A DNA stretch of 5,831 nucleotides, taken from positions 1 to 5,831 of the forward strand of contig CADBNQ010000117.1 of assembly GCA_902796045.1 (NCBI GenBank). The letters are read 5' to 3'. Below, one piece after another: positions 1 through 5,831 of the stretch (positions within the stretch are counted from its first letter, which is position 1; every line of letters begins with the position of its first letter). A program made the translations under genes and the position numbers. The notes under the pieces are model-generated. The model had not been told where the DNA came from and did not search any database. It saw only the letters and a program-made list of their open reading frames with translations. Source of the DNA: an uncultured Lachnospiraceae bacterium (GTDB lineage: Bacteria; Bacillota; Clostridia; Lachnospirales; Lachnospiraceae).

Positions 1-2112
1 CATGGTGGCCAGGTCTGTTTCTCCTTCCAGAGAAGGAATCCTGGCTGTCATGGTCTGGATTGGCGTCAGCTGAGTTTTTCCACCGAAGGGCATGGTGACA
101 GTAGAAGCACCGATCGAGCTGTCAAACATCTCAACCAGGCCCTTCCTTGAGCAGATATTCAGGTCTGTCAGAGTATCTGTAAACATCCTGCCAAGGCTGC
201 CTGCCGCCGTCGACGGCTTATCGTACCAGGCCTCCTTTTCATCAGGGATAACAACTTCCACACTGGTCTCCTGGTGGGCGCCGTTGGTATCCAGAAAGGC
301 ACGGGAAAGATTGACGATCTCTTTTCCTCTCCAGTTCATGACCAGGCGTTTTTCCTCAGTGACTACAGCTACTTCTACAGCTTCCAGGTTCTCCTCGGCT
401 GCATATGCCAGAAAGCGGTCCCTGTCTGCGGAATCCAGAACAACTGCCATACGCTCCTGAGATTCTGAGATGGCCAGCTCTGTGCCGTCCAGGCCTGCAT
501 ATTTCTTCGGAACCTTGTCCAGGTCGATCAGCAGGCCGTCTGCCAGTTCTCCGATAGCCACAGACACCCCGCCCGCTCCGAAATCATTACACTTTTTGAT
601 CAGGCGGCTCACTTCCTGCCTGCGGAACAGCCTCTGAATCTTCCGTTCCGTAGGCGGATTACCCTTCTGCACTTCGGCACCACAAGTATCGATGGAGGCA
701 GTGGTGTGGGCTTTGGAGGATCCTGTCGCCCCCCCGCAGCCATCTCTGCCGGTCCGGCCCCCAAGAAGCACAATGATGTCTCCGGGATCAGAGGATGCCC
801 GGACCACATTTTTCCTCGGTGCAGCTCCCATAACGGCACCGATCTCCATGCGCTTGGCCACATAGCCGGGATGATAGATCTCATCGACAAGGCCGGTGGC
901 CAGACCGATCTGGTTCCCGTAGGAGCTGTAGCCCCGGGCTGCCCCTGTGGTGAGCTTCCTCTGGGGGAGCTTGCCCTCCATAGTGGCGGACAGGGGCACC
1001 CTGGGATCCGCACAGCCTGTCACCCGCATGGCCTGATAGACATAGGAACGACCGGAGAGAGGATCCCTGATGGCCCCGCCCAGACAAGTGGCAGCACCAC
1101 CAAATGGCTCGATCTCCGTAGGATGGTTATGGGTCTCATTCTTAAAGCTGATGAGCCACTCCTCTTCCTTTCCGTCGACGGCAACCGGAACCACAATGCT
1201 GCAGGCATTGATCTCGTCTGTCTCTTCCATATTATCAAGAAGTCCGTCCTGTTTGAGCTTTCTGGCTCCCATGAGTGCCAGGTCCATCAGGCAGATAAAC
1301 TTGTCCTTCCGGTCACCATATACCTCGGCGCGGTCTCTCCTGTACTCTTCAAATGTCTGCTCAAAGAGAGGTTTATAGTATCCTTCGTCAAAGCTGATCT
1401 CTTTCAGTTCAGTCGAAAATGTTGTGTGCCGGCAGTGGTCGGACCAGTAGGTATCGAGTACTCTGATCACTGTCATGGTCGGATCCCGTTCTTCTTCATC
1501 CCTGTAATAATTCTGAATATGAAGAAAATCCTTAAAAGTCATAGCCAGGCCCAGAGAATCAAAAAGAACTTTAAGTTCCTCCTCTGCTTTCTCCCTGAAG
1601 CCGTCAAAGATCATCACATCTTCCGGATCCTCATAGGTCATGATCAGGGTTTCCGGCAGGGTCTCATCTGTCTCTCTGGAATCCACCGGGTTGATACAGT
1701 AGGATTTCACCTGTTCAAAAGCCTCATCAGATATCCTGCCGCCAAGCACATAGGTGTTGGCAGACCGGATGACCGGCTCCTCCGATTCATTCAGAAGCTT
1801 CAGACACTGTTCTGCAGAGTCTGCTCTCTGGTCGAACTGACCAGGCAGAAACTCCACGCTGAATATCCTGTCACCATCTTCATGGGGAAAGGTGCCTTCG
1901 TAAAGCCTGTCCACGGGCGGCTCGGAAAAGACAGTCCCCAGAGCCTTTCTGTAGGTATCCTCAGATACATTTTCCACATCATAGCGGATCAGCAGACGGA
2001 CGCTGTCCAGTCCGTCAAGAGACAAATAGGAACGAAGCTCAGCCAGAAGTTCTCCGGCTCTGACAGCATATTCCGGCTTTTTTTCAACATAAACTCTTTT
2101 AACCTGACTCAT
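1..2112 (-). CDS. purL: Phosphoribosylformylglycinamidine synthase, single-chain form, N-terminal 704 residues (3' end outside window)
   Basis: FGAM synthase carries out the fourth step of de novo purine synthesis in the cytoplasm: FGAR, ATP and glutamine give FGAM. The minus strand is open from the ATG at 2112 to the window edge with no stop (704 codons). Seen: an N-terminal start with VYVEKK typical of the streptococcal/clostridial large form; VEFLPGQFDQRADSA at residues 86-100 (linker domain); SDHCRHTTF at 224-232; NETHNHPTEIEPFGG at 325-339, the active-site histidine and nucleotide-binding segment; GGRTGRDGCGGATGSSKAH at 451-469; and DFGAGGVSVAIGELADG from 510. Family members of this single-chain type are about 1,250 residues, so the second half and the C-terminal glutaminase domain should lie to the left, outside the window. 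The start is supported by GGAGGT at 2122-2117, four bases before the ATG. It lies 60 bases behind the PrsW-like gene on the same strand. No damage is visible. Confidence 0.96.
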   Translation of the reverse strand, partial: MSQVKRVYVEKKPEYAVRAGELLAELRSYLSLDGLDSVRLLIRYDVENVSEDTYRKALGTVFSEPPVDRLYEGTFPHEDGDRIFSVEFLPGQFDQRADSAEQCLKLLNESEEPVIRSANTYVLGGRISDEAFEQVKSYCINPVDSRETDETLPETLIMTYEDPEDVMIFDGFREKAEEELKVLFDSLGLAMTFKDFLHIQNYYRDEEERDPTMTVIRVLDTYWSDHCRHTTFSTELKEISFDEGYYKPLFEQTFEEYRRDRAEVYGDRKDKFICLMDLALMGARKLKQDGLLDNMEETDEINACSIVVPVAVDGKEEEWLISFKNETHNHPTEIEPFGGAATCLGGAIRDPLSGRSYVYQAMRVTGCADPRVPLSATMEGKLPQRKLTTGAARGYSSYGNQIGLATGLVDEIYHPGYVAKRMEIGAVMGAAPRKNVVRASSDPGDIIVLLGGRTGRDGCGGATGSSKAHTTASIDTCGAEVQKGNPPTERKIQRLFRRQEVSRLIKKCNDFGAGGVSVAIGELADGLLIDLDKVPKKYAGLDGTELAISESQERMAVVLDSADRDRFLAYAAEENLEAVEVAVVTEEKRLVMNWRGKEIVNLSRAFLDTNGAHQETSVEVVIPDEKEAWYDKPSTAAGSLGRMFTDTLTDLNICSRKGLVEMFDSSIGASTVTMPFGGKTQLTPIQTMTARIPSLEGETDLATM

Positions 2113-2153
2113 GTTTACCTCCAAATAATGACAAGTCTCAAAGCATTTCTTCT

Positions 2154-2162
2154 ATAATATCA
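2154..2162 (-). promoter_or_regulatory. Possible extended -10 promoter for purL
   Basis: On the minus strand the sequence reads TGATATTAT, that is a TGn extension plus TATTAT (5 of 6 matches to TATAAT). It would place the transcript start about 35 bases before the ribosome binding site. No good -35 hexamer lies 17 bases upstream (CAAGAT there). The promoter is therefore weak or activator-dependent, or purL is simply read through from the upstream genes. Nothing else, and no riboswitch, fits in the 60-base gap. Confidence 0.35.
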
Positions 2163-2171
2163 GGTTATTTC

Positions 2172-2186
2172 ATTACATCTTGTAAT
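2172..2186. repeat. 15-bp inverted repeat at the purL -35 position
   Basis: Perfect 6-bp arms ATTACA / TGTAAT separated by three bases. The element overlaps the last codons and stop of the PrsW-like gene and covers the place where the -35 of the possible purL promoter would lie. This suits a small operator for a dimeric regulator. A repeat of this size in an AT-rich stretch can also arise by chance. Confidence 0.3.
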
Positions 2187-2865
2187 CATCTTTTGCCATC
2201 TTCTTTATGGCCCTGTAGGCCCTTATATCCAGAATAATCACATAGATAAAGAAGACAATGATGAAAATATCATAACCGGTACTCAGGCAAAAATCGTAGA
2301 ATCCGTGCAGAAGCACAGGCTGAAGCAGCGCCTTCCTCAGATAGGATCTCGCCCCGTCAGGACGTCCTGCCAGATCATACTGTTTTGCCATCCCATAGTA
2401 GCAGCCCATATAGATCCCGAAAATACAGTGTCCGGGGATTGAGAGAAGCGCTCTGGAAAGGGCCACTGACATACCACCGTCAGCCACATACAGGATATTC
2501 TCCAGGGCAGCAAATCCGAGAGTGACTGCCACTGCGTACACGACGGCGTCAAAACGATAGTCAAAGCCTTTATGATTCCAGGTAGACTTTTTAAGTACCA
2601 GGTACTTCAGTCCCTCCTCTGCACCGGCCACTATGATAAAGTTGGAAATAACCGCATAGGGGATCGATGAAGCATCGAGCACCTGCTTCAGGCCCCCTTC
2701 AAGGAAGTTCTCAATGAGGCCAGCCGGCAAACAGATAATCGCTCCCAGGACAAAGAGCTTAACCAGAAGGCCGACGGGTTCTTTCTCAACAGAATCCATC
2801 TGGTAGACCTTCCACATCAGAAACAAGGGCGGAATCACCGCAACCCAGAACAGAATATTAAACAT
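2173..2865 (-). CDS. prsW: PrsW-family intramembrane metalloprotease-like protein
   Basis: This is a 230-residue membrane protein of the PrsW family (CPBP-related intramembrane proteases). The family's best-known member cleaves the anti-sigma factor RsiW in Bacillus at site 1. Hydrophobic segments lie roughly at residues 3-20, 31-50, 68-90, 104-124, 136-158, 178-193 and 197-214. The conserved family motifs are all present: GAEEGLKY with E83, E84 and K87; GFAALENILY with E122 and N123; H146 in SIPGHCIFG; and H187 with D191 in LHGFYDF. It therefore looks catalytically intact and of normal length. The ATG at 2865 follows a modest AGG at about seven bases. It sits 35 bases behind the phosphofructokinase and 60 bases ahead of purL on the same strand, so co-transcription is likely. 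No sigma or anti-sigma gene is visible, so the substrate cannot be named. Confidence 0.85.
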   Translation of the reverse strand: MFNILFWVAVIPPLFLMWKVYQMDSVEKEPVGLLVKLFVLGAIICLPAGLIENFLEGGLKQVLDASSIPYAVISNFIIVAGAEEGLKYLVLKKSTWNHKGFDYRFDAVVYAVAVTLGFAALENILYVADGGMSVALSRALLSIPGHCIFGIYMGCYYGMAKQYDLAGRPDGARSYLRKALLQPVLLHGFYDFCLSTGYDIFIIVFFIYVIILDIRAYRAIKKMAKDDYKM

Positions 2866-2900
2866 GATCTTACCTATCTTTCTCTATAGTCTTTCAATTA

Positions 2901-4139
2901 TCATTTTTTATGCTTAAGGGTCAGATGCTTGGGCAGTCCGTTGGCATAATATGGAAGCAGGTTGCCGATAATCAGAGGATGGGCATAATCCAGGTATTTC
3001 TGGGTGACATAAGTCCCGTCCTTACTGATCCAGTCTTTGGGCACTTTCCTTTCCACATTGGCGATCTCATGAATATCATATCTGTTGTAGGCTACAAGAT
3101 AAGGCTCCCTGCTGGTCACCTGAATGATGATCATCTGTCCTGTCTCACCGTTCATGGCAGCCTGGCAGGCAGTATAACCAACATTAAAAGCTTCATCAAT
3201 ATCCACACGGGATGCCATATGGGTTGCGCAGCGCTGCAGGGTCGAGAACTCTATGGCACGAGATTTCAGCCCCGTCTCAGCTGTAACCAGGTTAGCCAGG
3301 TAGGAAGCACATCCCGAAAGCTGCTTGTGGCCGAAGGCATCCACGTAATCATTGCTGGTGCCTAACTCACAGACAAAACGTCCGTCGGCAACTTTGACAC
3401 CTTCTGATACCGCGATGACAACAGAACTCTTGCTGGCGGCCAGTTCTTTTACCTTGTCCATAAACTTGTCCACGTCAAAGGTCACTTCCGGAAGATAGAT
3501 CAGGTCCGGTCCGTCACAGTCAGCATCCTTGGACAGGGCAGCAGCAGCTGTAAGCCAGCCGGCATGACGTCCCATGATCTCCACGATACAGATTGTCGGC
3601 TTGGAAGCACCAAAGCTTTCATTGTCCCGGATGATTTCCTTCATGGAAGTGGCAATGTACTTGGCTGCTGAACCGTAACCCGGCGTGTGGTCAGTAAGAG
3701 GCAGGTCGTTGTCTATTGTCTTGGGAACACCCATAAACTTCTGTTTTTTATCATGGGCTGATGCATAGTCAGAGAGCATCTTGATGGTATCCATGGAATC
3801 ATTGCCGCCGATATAGAGGAAATACTCTATGTCATACTTGTCCATGATATCAAACATCCGGTCATAAACCTCTTCATTTCCCTCAATCTGGGGAAGCTTA
3901 TAACGGCAGGAACCCAGGAATGCAGAAGGAGTCCTTTTTAACAGAGAGAGATCAGAAGGGTCTGTAATATAATCAGAAATATCGATGATATCTTCTTTCA
4001 GAAATCCCTCAATACCATGGTGCATACCATAAACCTTGCCTGCTCCCAGCTTCCAGGCTGCCTTGATGACACCTGCCAGACTGGAATTGATGACTGCTGT
4101 TGGACCGCCGGACTGGCCTACAATAACGTTACCTTTCAT
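2901..4139 (-). CDS. pfp: Pyrophosphate-type 6-phosphofructokinase
   Basis: Cytoplasmic glycolytic enzyme that phosphorylates fructose 6-phosphate to fructose 1,6-bisphosphate, 412 residues. Seen: phosphoryl-donor loop GQSGGPTAVIN at 8-18; GGNDSMDT at 111-118; PKTIDND at 139-145 with the catalytic base D143; MGRHAGW at 189-195 for sugar phosphate binding; and LQR at 301-303. Two positions decide the donor in this family. Where ATP enzymes have Gly (E. coli 104 and 124), this protein has D114 and K140, the combination linked to pyrophosphate use. With PPi the reaction is reversible (EC 2.7.1.90). Donor choice is inferred from these residues only. The length of about 410 residues fits the longer PPi group rather than the 320-residue ATP enzymes. 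The ATG is preceded by AGGAGGT at 4154-4148. It is the first gene of the leftward group, with its own strong promoter and a leader hairpin. Confidence 0.93.
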   Translation of the reverse strand: MKGNVIVGQSGGPTAVINSSLAGVIKAAWKLGAGKVYGMHHGIEGFLKEDIIDISDYITDPSDLSLLKRTPSAFLGSCRYKLPQIEGNEEVYDRMFDIMDKYDIEYFLYIGGNDSMDTIKMLSDYASAHDKKQKFMGVPKTIDNDLPLTDHTPGYGSAAKYIATSMKEIIRDNESFGASKPTICIVEIMGRHAGWLTAAAALSKDADCDGPDLIYLPEVTFDVDKFMDKVKELAASKSSVVIAVSEGVKVADGRFVCELGTSNDYVDAFGHKQLSGCASYLANLVTAETGLKSRAIEFSTLQRCATHMASRVDIDEAFNVGYTACQAAMNGETGQMIIIQVTSREPYLVAYNRYDIHEIANVERKVPKDWISKDGTYVTQKYLDYAHPLIIGNLLPYYANGLPKHLTLKHKK

Positions 4140-4177
4140 TTTTCATTACCTCCTGTAGTTTAATAATTGCTCGCAAA

Positions 4178-4197
4178 TCTGCGGGAATCCCCGCAGA
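4178..4197 (-). promoter_or_regulatory. Hairpin in the untranslated leader of the phosphofructokinase gene
   Basis: A perfect 8-bp GC-rich inverted repeat (TCTGCGGG / CCCGCAGA) with a four-base loop. It lies between the predicted pfp promoter and its ribosome binding site, about 23 bases ahead of the AGGAGGT. On the minus strand only TTT follows, so it is a poor intrinsic terminator. It may stabilise the mRNA 5' end, act as a weak attenuator, or be a DNA operator downstream of the start site. The structure is seen; the role is inferred. Confidence 0.6.
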
Positions 4198-4226
4198 GCT
4201 AAAAGCTGTTTTACATACAATACATA

Positions 4227-4255
4227 ATTATATCAGTTTCTTCTATGATAGGCAA
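4227..4255 (-). promoter_or_regulatory. Sigma-A-type promoter of the leftward operon (pfp)
   Basis: Minus-strand -35 TTGCCT at 4255-4250 (4 of 6 consensus), 17-base spacer, and perfect -10 TATAAT at 4232-4227 with the TGn extension (TGATATAAT). Predicted start near 4220 gives a leader of about 80 bases containing the hairpin. This is the best promoter match in the window. Confidence 0.8.
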
Positions 4256-4264
4256 ACCATTTCG

Positions 4265-4280
4265 GAAAAATTAATTTTTC
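4265..4280. repeat. Perfect 16-bp AT-rich palindrome between the divergent promoters
   Basis: GAAAAATTAATTTTTC reads identically on both strands. It is centred at 4272/4273, about 10 bases upstream of the pfp -35 and some 24 bases upstream of the -10 serving the plus-strand genes. Position and symmetry suit an operator or an A/T-tract UP element shared by both promoters. The simple A-tract composition makes a chance origin possible. Confidence 0.5.
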
Positions 4281-4300
4281 TTTTCCCACAACCTTTCTTA

Positions 4301-4309
4301 TGGTAGAAT
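4301..4309 (+). promoter_or_regulatory. Extended -10 promoter of the rightward gene pair
   Basis: TGGTAGAAT provides a TGn extension and TAGAAT (5 of 6 matches). The -35 position (TTTTCC at 4281-4286, 17-base spacer) is weak. The predicted start near 4316 leaves a very short leader of about 15 bases before the ATG at 4331, just enough to hold the GGAGAG ribosome binding site at 4321-4326. Confidence 0.5.
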
Positions 4310-4330
4310 ACTGTTAAAAAGGAGAGTATT

Positions 4331-5131
4331 ATGCCCACTACTTATACACATTATGCCTACGGTCAGGAGGTAAAGCATCTCCTGCCCCATAAGCTGCAGG
4401 AAATCATAGACTCCTGTGAAGACTATTATAATATCGGCGTTCACGGACCGGATATCCTCTTCTACTACTATTCTTTTTGCAAGAACAAGGTCAACCAGTA
4501 CGGGGTTAAGGTCCACAGGGAACCCATGAAGGTCTTTCTTGACCATGCATTCACAGTCTTTGCAGGCCAGTCTGACAAGGAAGCTGCCTTTGCTTACCTT
4601 GCCGGTTTTATGACACATTTTATCCTTGACAGCACCTGTCACCCCTACATACGTAAGAGGATCCGCCAGACGGGTGTCAGCCATGCAGAGATTGAAAGAG
4701 ACTGGGACAGCGTCATGATGCAGAGAGACCACCTGAACCCTGTCAGACATCACGTAGCCTGTCACATACATGCCCACCCTGTATACAGTGCGGTCATTGC
4801 TCCCTACTTTGATCTGACAGCCGGTCAGCTTGAAACAGGTCTGGTACATATGAAGCTGGTGCTCAACCATCTGTTCAGGTCCTCCTTCGGGATGACCAGC
4901 CACCTTGCCTCGCTGGCCAATACTGTTTTCTTCAGGAAGATGAACTACCAGCACTATTTTGTAAAGAAGAATATCAATCCCAAAAACATTGATACCATCC
5001 ACCATCTGGACGACCTCTATCATGACTGCCGCAGTGAATGTGCTGAGCTGGTCACGCAGCTGTATACTGCCCTGTATGAGCAGGACAGAAGCTTCTGTGA
5101 CCGTCCCAGGTTCCAAAGGCATTTTTCATGA
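4331..5131 (+). CDS. Zinc-dependent phospholipase C family protein
   Basis: 266-residue protein resembling the bacterial zinc-dependent phospholipase C fold (PF00882 type). Metal-ligand-like residues occur in the family order: H7 in TYTHYAYG near the N-terminus, GPD ending at D41, H96 and D100 in an HxxxD helix (THFILDSTCHP), H104, and H118 with E122 in an HxxxE pair. The last two pairs match the spacing of the H118-D122 and H142-E146 zinc ligands in Bacillus cereus PLC. No signal peptide or membrane segment is visible, so it is probably cytoplasmic, unlike the secreted toxins. The substrate is unknown and phospholipase activity is not assured. It is histidine-rich, with a cluster at 140-149. 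The ATG is supported by GGAG at 4321-4324, six bases upstream. It leads the rightward pair, with the carboxypeptidase gene 28 bases downstream. Confidence 0.85.
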   Translation: MPTTYTHYAYGQEVKHLLPHKLQEIIDSCEDYYNIGVHGPDILFYYYSFCKNKVNQYGVKVHREPMKVFLDHAFTVFAGQSDKEAAFAYLAGFMTHFILDSTCHPYIRKRIRQTGVSHAEIERDWDSVMMQRDHLNPVRHHVACHIHAHPVYSAVIAPYFDLTAGQLETGLVHMKLVLNHLFRSSFGMTSHLASLANTVFFRKMNYQHYFVKKNINPKNIDTIHHLDDLYHDCRSECAELVTQLYTALYEQDRSFCDRPRFQRHFS

Positions 5132-5144
5132 CCACGCTTAAGAT

Positions 5145-5151
5145 AAAGGAG
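5145..5151 (+). promoter_or_regulatory. Ribosome binding site deciding a TTG start
   Basis: AAAGGAG lies eight bases ahead of the TTG at 5160. An earlier in-frame TTG at 5154 is only two bases from it, and the first in-frame ATG (5232) falls inside the hydrophobic core of the signal sequence. TTG at 5160 is therefore the best start. Confidence 0.75.
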
Positions 5152-5159
5152 AGTTGATT

Positions 5160-5831
5160 TTGAATACGAATAAGACAAAACAGCCGGCGAAAAAAAGAGC
5201 CCCTGTCCTCTGTCACACTGCCTGCTTCCTTATGATCATACTGGCTGCCTGCTTTCTGCCCTGCGGTCAGATCCGGGCGGCCGTTAAAGCACCGAAGATG
5301 TCCTGCCATGCCTATGTTGTGATGGATGCCGGCAGCGGCGAAGTCCTTTTCGGTCAGGATGAGGATAAGGTGATCTACCCTGCCAGCACAGCCAAGCTGA
5401 TGACAGCAATCGTCTGTATTGAACATGGAGATGAGGACAAGAAGATCAGGACCTCTTCGGAAGTTCTGGATTCCACCCCTTACGGTACCTACTGTCTCGG
5501 CCTGGCCCCCGGAAGAAAGTTTACATTCAGGGACCTGCTTGCTCTCAGCCTGATTTCTTCTGCCGCAGATGCCACCAACTCTCTGGCTGCCGGTGTCTTC
5601 GGATCTGTCGACGGCTGTGTAGATGCCATGAATGCCAAATGCAGCGAACTCGGGCTTACTCAGACTCATTTTGATAATCCAGTAGGCTCCGACATCGGTG
5701 CAGGTTATGATGAGACTTATGCAACAGCCAGGGAGATGGCCCTCATCACACGCTATGCCATGGCCATCCCTCTGATCAGAGAGATTGTCGCAAAGCCAGA
5801 TTATACAACCAGCTCAGGCCAGGAGATCGAG
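5160..5831 (+). CDS. D-alanyl-D-alanine carboxypeptidase-like protein (S11 family), N-terminal 224 residues
   Basis: Penicillin-binding-protein-type peptidase of the DacA/DacF kind, which trims the terminal D-Ala from peptidoglycan stem peptides outside the membrane. The frame is open from TTG 5160 to the window edge (224 codons), so the KTG motif and C-terminal region are not seen. Seen: basic start (K11 K12 R13), hydrophobic stretch at about 15-34, then a possible signal peptidase site around residues 39-42. LAAC at 28-31 also fits a lipobox, so the export route is ambiguous. The catalytic SxxK is S76-T77-A78-K79 in PASTAKLMTA. HFDNPVG at 170-176 matches the family HFxNPxG motif. At the second catalytic motif, where SGN or SAN followed by DA is expected, the protein reads S134-A135-A136-D-A. 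The Asn is therefore absent, which raises doubt about normal activity. It probably shares a transcript with the phospholipase-like gene 28 bases upstream. Confidence 0.9.
   Translation, partial: MNTNKTKQPAKKRAPVLCHTACFLMIILAACFLPCGQIRAAVKAPKMSCHAYVVMDAGSGEVLFGQDEDKVIYPASTAKLMTAIVCIEHGDEDKKIRTSSEVLDSTPYGTYCLGLAPGRKFTFRDLLALSLISSAADATNSLAAGVFGSVDGCVDAMNAKCSELGLTQTHFDNPVGSDIGAGYDETYATAREMALITRYAMAIPLIREIVAKPDYTTSSGQEIE

Noticed and set aside
200..225. Recurring GTCGACGG words (near 209, 1172 and 5607)
   Set aside because: They lie in coding sequence encoding ordinary residues (Val-Asp-Gly or Pro-Ser-Thr) and show no flanking structure or regular spacing.
706..2157. 483-codon open frame on the plus strand
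   Set aside because: It lies antisense to purL, whose minus-strand frame has unmistakable family motifs throughout. The translation shows no recognisable domain and no good ribosome binding site was seen. It is a shadow caused by codon bias.
2866..2900. Possible terminator between the phosphofructokinase and PrsW-like genes
   Set aside because: The 35-base gap is AT-rich but contains no stable hairpin followed by a T-run on the minus strand.
2910..3365. 151-codon open frame on the plus strand
   Set aside because: Antisense to the conserved C-terminal half of the phosphofructokinase; no domain or ribosome binding site of note.
4129..4146. Five-codon upstream ORF (MKNER) overlapping the phosphofructokinase start
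   Set aside because: Its ATG is only about two bases from GGAGG, too close for efficient initiation, while the pfp ATG has a normal nine-base spacing. Probably accidental, though leaky initiation cannot be excluded.
4256..4270. CCGAA core resembling half of a PurR box upstream of pfp
   Set aside because: Only the central bases match, the flanks do not, and no second inverted copy at the usual spacing is present.
4298..5122. 274-codon open frame on the minus strand
   Set aside because: Antisense to the phospholipase C-like gene, which has the metal-ligand motifs, a promoter and a ribosome binding site. The start also lies antisense inside the other gene without support.
5052..5669. 205-codon open frame on the minus strand
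   Set aside because: Antisense to the carboxypeptidase-like gene and crossing the end of the phospholipase-like gene; no recognisable domain.

Overview
The window looks like ordinary chromosomal DNA from an anaerobic, low-to-medium-GC Firmicute. The best guess is a clostridial gut organism of the Lachnospiraceae type. This rests on three things: a single-chain streptococcal/clostridial-type PurL, a pyrophosphate-type phosphofructokinase, and strong GGAGG ribosome binding sites. The assignment is an inference from gene content, not from a marker gene. I see no mobile element, CRISPR array, tRNA, rRNA or phage gene.

Layout: two gene groups diverge from a 191-base control region (4140-4330). 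Leftward on the minus strand run a PPi-type phosphofructokinase (4139-2901), a PrsW-family intramembrane protease (2865-2173), and the first 704 codons of purL (2112 to the left edge, continuing beyond it). Gaps are 35 and 60 bases with no obvious terminator, so the three may be co-transcribed, and purL may also have its own weak extended -10 promoter. Rightward on the plus strand run a zinc-dependent phospholipase C family protein (4331-5131) and, 28 bases later, a D-alanyl-D-alanine carboxypeptidase-like protein (5160 to the right edge, incomplete). The carboxypeptidase begins with TTG.

The divergent region is the most structured non-coding stretch. It holds a good minus-strand promoter for the phosphofructokinase (TTGCCT, 17-base spacer, TGATATAAT), a perfect 8-bp hairpin in that gene's untranslated leader, a perfect 16-bp AT-rich palindrome between the two promoters, and an extended -10 promoter for the plus-strand pair.

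Functionally the leftward group combines glycolysis, purine synthesis and membrane proteolysis. The rightward group combines a lipid- or metal-linked hydrolase-like protein with cell-wall trimming. I find no convincing evidence of a new multi-gene system. The point most worth a second look is the carboxypeptidase, where the usually conserved SxN catalytic motif reads Ser-Ala-Ala. The two genes that run off the window edges (purL and the carboxypeptidase) are real. The long open frames antisense to purL, to the phospholipase-like gene and to the carboxypeptidase gene are shadows.
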